A program made the position numbers and the translations under genes. The notes beneath the pieces are model-generated. The model made no database searches, was not told the origin of the DNA, and worked only from the letters and a program-made list of their open reading frames with translations. 10,666 nt of DNA from an uncultured Eubacteriales bacterium. Its GTDB lineage: Bacteria > Bacillota > Clostridia > Peptostreptococcales > Anaerovoracaceae. Positions 6,167 to 10,666 of this stretch are shown here, in pieces. The stretch covers positions 1 through 10,666 of the forward strand of contig UQOC01000067.1 in assembly GCA_900542565.1 (NCBI GenBank). Reading direction: 5' to 3'. Within the stretch, counting starts at the first letter, position 1. Each line of letters begins with the position of its first letter.

Positions 6167-7018
6167 GTGAACAAAAATAAAAAGTGGAAAGAGACATTGA
6201 ACGAATGCCGCAAGAACAAAAATTTCATGATAGGCTTTGTCATCCTCGTGACAGTAGTACTGGTCGCCATATTTGCCGATGTGATCGCTCCGTATCACTA
6301 TACAGAACAGAACACCGGCGGCAGGTTTGAAGCTCCCAGCATGGCCCATCTGTTCGGCACAGACGACCTGGGCCGGGACCTTTTTTCCAGGATAATCTAC
6401 GGTACCAGGCTTGCCCTGTGGGTAGCAGGACTCGGAGCAGCCATACAGATAACGATAGGAGTTGTAGTTGGTCTTGCCTGCGGCTTTTTCGGGAAATTGA
6501 TCGACAGGATACTAACCTTCCTGACTGATCTGACCTGGTGTATTCCGGGGACCATACTTGCTCTTGCGGTAGTGACCATGATGGGCAAGAGCCTGACCAA
6601 CACCATAATAGCCACTTCGCTGGTGGCATGGGCCAGCTATGCAAGGACAGTAAGAGCCAAGACCATGTCTCTGAGGAACATGGCCTTCGTAGAAACGGGA
6701 GAGGCATTCGGAGAATCCAATGCGGCACTTATGTTCCGCTACATATTCCCCAACATCATACCATCCCTTATAGTAATGGTGTCCCTTAACCTTCCAGGGA
6801 CCATACTGTCCACAACGACACTTTCCTTCCTGGGACTGGGCTCGCAGCCGCCGTCACCTGACTGGGGACTTGCCATCTCCATGGGACTTGATTATATCAG
6901 GAGAGCTCCGTGGCTGACCATATTCCCCGGCCTGGCGCTGGTATATGTGACATTCGGTTTCAATCTGCTGGGAGAAGGTCTCAGGGATATTCTTGACCCG
7001 CATATGAAATCACAGTAG
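6167..7018 (+). CDS. Dipeptide/oligopeptide ABC transporter permease, DppC type
   Basis: This 283-aa second permease has a short basic cytoplasmic tail (NKNKKWKETLNECRKNKN), a first membrane helix at ~20-41, and the family signature FGTDDLGRDLFSRIIYGTR (63-81). The EAA-type loop is at ~175-199 (VETGEAFGESNAALMFRYIFPNIIP), and the C-terminal block PDWGLAISMG...LLGEGLRDILDP (231-278) is typical of DppC/OppC. Further helices lie at ~84-107, 120-140, 200-222 and 250-268. The start is GTG 6167, one base after the DppB stop, chosen for its SD; GTG 6155 would add four residues. The tight coupling suggests translational linkage with DppB, its membrane partner. Confidence 0.93.
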   Translation: MNKNKKWKETLNECRKNKNFMIGFVILVTVVLVAIFADVIAPYHYTEQNTGGRFEAPSMAHLFGTDDLGRDLFSRIIYGTRLALWVAGLGAAIQITIGVVVGLACGFFGKLIDRILTFLTDLTWCIPGTILALAVVTMMGKSLTNTIIATSLVAWASYARTVRAKTMSLRNMAFVETGEAFGESNAALMFRYIFPNIIPSLIVMVSLNLPGTILSTTTLSFLGLGSQPPSPDWGLAISMGLDYIRRAPWLTIFPGLALVYVTFGFNLLGEGLRDILDPHMKSQ

Positions 7019-7029
7019 GAGGGATCATC

Positions 7030-8001
7030 ATGGGTGAAACATTGTTAAGACTTGAAAACCTGTCAATAGATTATAAGGTAAAAGACGGATACCTTTCTGC
7101 CGTGAAAAATGTGAATTTTGAGATAAACAGAGGAGAGGTCTTTGCTGTAGTAGGTGAATCGGGATGTGGAAAATCCACGGTGGCTCACAGCATAATGAAC
7201 CTGCTTCCGGGCGGAAATGAGGAAATTTCCGGCAAGATCATATTTAAGGGACGAGACCTGCGCCAGTGCAGCGAAAAAGATATGGAGAAGATCAGAGGGA
7301 AAGAGATCGGCATGATATTCCAGAATCCTTTGGACTCGCTGAATCCTGTATATACAGTGGGCGACCAGGTGGCAGAAGCCATCTTGCTGGACAAGGTAGA
7401 TAAGGTCGAAGCGTGGAACAGGGTGATAAAACTGTTCAAAGATGTCAAGATGCCCGATGCCGAAGAAAGGGTGAAAAGCTTTCCCCACGAACTTTCCGGA
7501 GGCATGAGGCAGAGGGTCATGATAGCCATGATGCTGTCGAGAAATCCTGAACTGCTGATCGCTGATGAACCGACTACGGCTCTGGATGTGACCATAGAAG
7601 CTCAGATCCTGGAAATAATGAAAGAACTGAAAGAAAAGTATGATACGGCCATAATGCTCATCACCCACAATTTCGGCCTGGTGGCAGAGATAGCCGACAG
7701 GGTGGGCATCATGTACGCCGGGGAGATGATAGAGACAGGCGATGTCTTTGAGATCTTTGAACACCCGACACATCCTTATACCAGGCTGCTGATGCAGGCT
7801 CTGCCCAGCAAGACCAAAGCCGAAGGAAGATTACAGACCATAAAAGGCTCGGTTCCCAGGATAACGGAAAAGAAACCTGGCTGCCGGTTTGCAAACCGCT
7901 GCCCTTATGCAAAGGACATATGCCAGACCACCGATCCTGAGCCAGTACAGGTAGGGCAGACCCACATCTGCTGCTGTCATTTTGCCGGAAAGGATGTGTA
8001 G
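7030..8001 (+). CDS. Peptide ABC transporter ATP-binding protein, DppD/OppD type
   Basis: This 323-aa cytoplasmic ATPase energises the transporter. It shows Walker A GESGCGKST (42-50), Q-loop FQNP (97-100), signature LSGGM (155-159), Walker B LLIADE (175-180) and H-loop His213 in ITHN. The oligopeptide-family C-terminal extension includes HPTHPYTRLLMQALP (245-259) and the cysteine motif Cys285, Cys291, Cys298 and CCC 314-316. In DppD-type proteins this motif has been described as binding an iron-sulfur cluster. AGGAGGG lies 6 nt before the ATG, and the gap to dppC is 11 bp. It should form a heterodimer with the next gene's product. Confidence 0.95.
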   Translation: MGETLLRLENLSIDYKVKDGYLSAVKNVNFEINRGEVFAVVGESGCGKSTVAHSIMNLLPGGNEEISGKIIFKGRDLRQCSEKDMEKIRGKEIGMIFQNPLDSLNPVYTVGDQVAEAILLDKVDKVEAWNRVIKLFKDVKMPDAEERVKSFPHELSGGMRQRVMIAMMLSRNPELLIADEPTTALDVTIEAQILEIMKELKEKYDTAIMLITHNFGLVAEIADRVGIMYAGEMIETGDVFEIFEHPTHPYTRLLMQALPSKTKAEGRLQTIKGSVPRITEKKPGCRFANRCPYAKDICQTTDPEPVQVGQTHICCCHFAGKDV

Positions 8002-8005
8002 CGCC

Positions 8006-8986
8006 ATGGAAAAGAAAGTAATGATAGAGCTTGACGGCCTTAAAAAATATTTTCCCATCACTAAGGGATTGATAAAGAGAAAAACCACATATGTCAAGGC
8101 TGTGGATGACATTACCCTGAAGATCCATGAAGGAGAGATCGTAGGGCTGGTAGGGGAAAGCGGCAGCGGAAAGACCACCCTTGCAAGGGTTATCCTCAGA
8201 CTTACAAAAAAGACCGGAGGAAAGATCATCGTAGACGGCGTAGATCTGGATAAAGCCAGAAAAGAAGATATGCACAAGATGAGGAGCGAGGTTGCCGTGG
8301 TGTTCCAGGATCCGGCCTCCAACCTCAATCCCAGGCAGACTGTTGAGGGTTCCATAATGCGGCCGATGATAATCCACGGTGTCCCCAAAGAAGAAGCGAG
8401 AAAAAAAGCCAGAGAAGTTCTGGAAATGGTCAAGATGGATATGAGATACCTGGACAGTTATCCTCATCAGCTTTCGGGAGGACAGCTCCAGAGGATAGCC
8501 ATAGCAAGAGCGCTGGCTCTTAATCCCAAGATCATGATACTGGATGAGCCCACCAGCGCTCTGGATGTGTCAGTACAGGCCCAGATACTGAACCTGCTGC
8601 TTGACCTGCAGGAGCAGCTTGGCCTGACATACCTGGTCATAACCCATGACCTGAATGTTATAAAATATATAAGCGATAAGATAGCCGTAATGTATCTGGG
8701 AAGACTTGTAGAGTACGGGCCGACAAATGAGATCGCAGAGCACGCAAAGCATCCTTATACCAGAGGACTGCTCAATGCGGCGCCGATTTTGGATCCAAAG
8801 CTTCGCGGACGCGCAAAAGAGATCATGAAAGGTGATCCGGGAAGTTTGATCAATATTGGATCTGGATGCAGATTTGCAGACAGATGCAAATACGCAACGG
8901 AGGAATGTAAGAAAACGATGCCTGATAATGTCTTAGTCGGAGAAGGCCACCAGGTAGCGTGTTTCCACCCTTTGTCAGCGGAATAA
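8006..8986 (+). CDS. Peptide ABC transporter ATP-binding protein, DppF/OppF type
   Basis: This 326-aa second ATPase has the DppF-style opening LKKYFPITKGLIKR (12-25). It shows Walker A GESGSGKTT (50-58), Q101 in VFQDP, canonical LSGGQ (156-160), Walker B IMILDE (176-181) and His214 in ITHD. HPYTRGLLNAAP (249-260) and four spaced cysteines (288, 294, 301, 319) mark the peptide-transporter subfamily. I chose the ATG at 8006, 4 bp after the dppD stop, with GGAAAGGA 11 nt upstream. An in-frame TTG (7982) and ATG (7994) would overlap dppD and have no properly spaced SD. The near-contiguous arrangement supports coordinated production of the DppD/DppF pair. Confidence 0.95.
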   Translation: MEKKVMIELDGLKKYFPITKGLIKRKTTYVKAVDDITLKIHEGEIVGLVGESGSGKTTLARVILRLTKKTGGKIIVDGVDLDKARKEDMHKMRSEVAVVFQDPASNLNPRQTVEGSIMRPMIIHGVPKEEARKKAREVLEMVKMDMRYLDSYPHQLSGGQLQRIAIARALALNPKIMILDEPTSALDVSVQAQILNLLLDLQEQLGLTYLVITHDLNVIKYISDKIAVMYLGRLVEYGPTNEIAEHAKHPYTRGLLNAAPILDPKLRGRAKEIMKGDPGSLINIGSGCRFADRCKYATEECKKTMPDNVLVGEGHQVACFHPLSAE

Positions 8987-9018
8987 TCATGTATTAGTTG
9001 TTTTGAAGGAGGATCAAA

Positions 9019-10575
9019 ATGAAAAAGAAATTAGCAGTATTGGTATTGGCCCTTGCCATGATACTGAGCATGGCTGCCTGCGGAAATAGTACCAGTGCAG
9101 AAAAGGACAACACCCAGCTGAACATCATCGACAGTGAATGGCGTGGCCTTGACACTTATCAGCTTGATGAAACAGCCGGTGCTCAGGGACTCAGCTCCAG
9201 CGCTCTGTTCCAGTGGGATCCTGAGACAAACTCCATGGTAGACAATGTCTGCACCGACTGGCAGGTAAGTGAAGACGGTAAGACTGCAACTTTCACCGTG
9301 CCTGAGGGAATGTACTACTCCACCGGAGAGCAGGTTGAGCCGGAAGATGTAGTCGCTTCCATCCAGCATGGACTTGATGTCAGCCCTTATTCCGACGGAT
9401 ACAGCAATATTGAGTCAATGGATGTTGACGGCAGACAGGTGACTCTCCATCTCAGTGAATTCCGCTCCGACATGCAGTATTATTTCTGCGCAGGCTTTGT
9501 TACTGTTATCGACAAAGATGAACTGGATACCATGACCAACGAAGAACTCATGTGGGGATGCCATCCTTACGGAATGTATGCCCTTGCAGAGGACGGCTAT
9601 GTTTCCGGTTCAGAAGTAAAGCTTGTGAAGAATGAAGGCTTCTCATGCTCAAACCCTCTGGTTGAAAATCAGGGAGCAGGCCACTTTGAAAATGTGTCCG
9701 TAAGGTTCAATGTTGAAGAGTTCACCCAGACAGAAGACCTCAAGGCCGGAAATGTAGACCTTATCATGTCCATCACCGAGGCACAGAAGATCGATCTGGA
9801 AGGAGATGACACCATCGTACTTGCAGACACCACTTATCCGAACATCGACTACTTTGAAATGAATACCGATTCGCCGATATTCTCCGATGTCAATGTTCGT
9901 ACTGCCCTTGCCCTGTCCATCGACAGAGAGGCTCTGGTAGATGTCGTTGACGGCATGATCGCTCCTGCATACTCGATGATAACTGAGTCCATGCAGAACT
10001 ACAATGCCGACACAGCAGAATGGTTCAAAGCAAACCTTGCCAACGACAAGGAAAGAGCAATGGAACTCCTTGAAGAATCAGGCTGGGTTGATTCTGACGG
10101 AGACGGCATCCGTGAAAAAGACGGAGAAACTCTGACATTCACATGGTATGCATGGACTGATTCCACCACTATACCTGAAGCTATGGCAGAGCAGCTCAGG
10201 GAAGTAGGATTTGACATGCAGATCGAGACCCTTGACTGGAACTATGTATATGAATCCATCAACGCTGACGATTATGACGCAGGTATAGAATGGCTCAGCT
10301 GGGCCGAACCTATGCTGATCTTCAACATCTGCTACTATGATCTGAATGCTCCTGGAAATACCGATCAGTACTATGCTGATGTGGAAGCTGCAGCAACTAC
10401 CATAGATACTGACGCCAGGACCGAGCTGGTAGGAGATCTCCAGATGCACCTGTTCGAGAATGTCAACATGATACCTATGTATTCAGAGCTGAGCTTCACC
10501 GCCATGAACGCAGACCTGCAGGGATTCAATGTCCTGGCAGACGGAACTGCTCCGCTCAACGACCTTTCATATTAA
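9019..10575 (+). CDS. Peptide-binding lipoprotein of the ABC transporter (SBP family 5)
   Basis: This 518-aa extracellular substrate-binding protein belongs to the DppA/OppA family (SBP_bac_5). Residues 1-20 are a lipoprotein signal (MKKKLAVLVLALAMILSMAA) with lipobox LSMAAC and Cys21 as the lipidated residue, followed by a Ser-rich linker. Family features include the early TDWQVSEDGKTATFTVPEGMYY block, EPEDVVASI, VNVRTALALSIDREALVD and GWVDSDGDGIREKDGETL; the DxDxDG loop is common in this family. A strong SD, AAGGAGGA, lies 5 nt before the ATG, 32 bp after the DppF gene. It is the last gene before a terminator, whereas the binding protein often leads such operons. It captures the peptide and delivers it to the permease pair. 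Its ligand cannot be read from the sequence; D-amino-acid-containing or murein peptides are suggested only by the neighbouring hydrolases. Confidence 0.93.
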   Translation: MKKKLAVLVLALAMILSMAACGNSTSAEKDNTQLNIIDSEWRGLDTYQLDETAGAQGLSSSALFQWDPETNSMVDNVCTDWQVSEDGKTATFTVPEGMYYSTGEQVEPEDVVASIQHGLDVSPYSDGYSNIESMDVDGRQVTLHLSEFRSDMQYYFCAGFVTVIDKDELDTMTNEELMWGCHPYGMYALAEDGYVSGSEVKLVKNEGFSCSNPLVENQGAGHFENVSVRFNVEEFTQTEDLKAGNVDLIMSITEAQKIDLEGDDTIVLADTTYPNIDYFEMNTDSPIFSDVNVRTALALSIDREALVDVVDGMIAPAYSMITESMQNYNADTAEWFKANLANDKERAMELLEESGWVDSDGDGIREKDGETLTFTWYAWTDSTTIPEAMAEQLREVGFDMQIETLDWNYVYESINADDYDAGIEWLSWAEPMLIFNICYYDLNAPGNTDQYYADVEAAATTIDTDARTELVGDLQMHLFENVNMIPMYSELSFTAMNADLQGFNVLADGTAPLNDLSY

Positions 10576-10592
10576 GACAGGATGGATTATCA

Positions 10593-10613
10593 AGGGGCTG
10601 TCAAACAGCCCCT
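10593..10613 (+). terminator. First 3' hairpin after the binding-protein gene
   Basis: AGGGGCTGT (10593-10601), loop CAA, ACAGCCCCT (10605-10613) form a perfect 9-bp stem 18 nt after the stop codon. No T-run follows, so alone it is not a classical intrinsic terminator. It may stabilise the mRNA 3' end or assist the next hairpin. Confidence 0.55.
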
Positions 10614-10625
10614 CAGACCGTAGAC

Positions 10626-10665
10626 AAACCCCGGACAGATTGTATGATCGTCCGGGGTTTTTCTT
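10626..10665 (+). terminator. Rho-independent terminator of the peptidase-transporter operon
   Basis: AAACCCCGGAC (10626-10636) pairs perfectly over 11 bp with GTCCGGGGTTT (10650-10660). GAT/ATC (10638-10640 and 10647-10649) can extend the stem inside the loop. The T-run TTTTTCTT follows at 10658-10665. It ends the operon begun at the 3716-3731 promoter. Confidence 0.9.
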
Positions 10666-10666
10666 G

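Noticed and set aside
7982..8005. Upstream TTG start for the DppF-type ATPase
   Set aside because: TTG 7982 and ATG 7994 lie inside the dppD coding end without properly spaced SDs. ATG 8006 matches family starts.

Overview
The window looks like part of an anaerobic Bacillota (Clostridia-type) chromosome. The grounds are AGGAGG-type ribosome binding sites, compact co-directional operons, heavy use of ATA, AGA and AGG codons, a Gram-positive style lipoprotein binding protein with no outer-membrane components, and sigma-54 regulation through a PAS/AAA+ activator. I cannot name the genus.

Layout. Positions 1-386 contain no credible gene. They hold three kinds of short repeat: hairpin-forming ~42-bp units, a 38-bp direct repeat in two copies, and a ~19-bp tandem repeat. 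On the minus strand, 387-2354 encodes a sigma-54-dependent activator (sensory N-terminus, PAS, AAA+ with GAFTGA) whose C-terminus looks like a winged helix instead of the usual Fis-type HTH. The divergent gap 2355-2708 contains a perfect 8-bp dyad, about 2.5 copies of an 80-bp tandem repeat, and a close match to the sigma-54 promoter consensus. That promoter faces an S66-family LD-carboxypeptidase/MccF-like gene (2709-3623). A second, essentially perfect -24/-12 promoter (3716-3731) precedes a six-gene operon: a cytoplasmic S12-family serine peptidase with an HxG motif (3777-5195), the two permeases (5227-6165 and 6167-7018) and two ATPases (7030-8001 and 8006-8986) of a Dpp/Opp-type peptide ABC transporter, and a lipoprotein solute-binding protein placed last (9019-10575). 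Two hairpins, the second with a T-run, end the unit at the right edge.

How it fits together (inference). The binding protein and permease would bring in short peptides. Two cytoplasmic hydrolases, one from a family that cuts L,D bonds in murein peptides and one resembling D-aminopeptidases/DD-peptidases, would then process them. Both transcription units carry sigma-54 promoters and sit beside a divergent sigma-54 activator, so the cluster reads as a self-contained regulon for scavenging D-amino-acid-containing peptides such as cell-wall peptides. The substrate is not proven. Immunity to, or import of, a peptide antibiotic is an alternative because MccF belongs to the S66 family.
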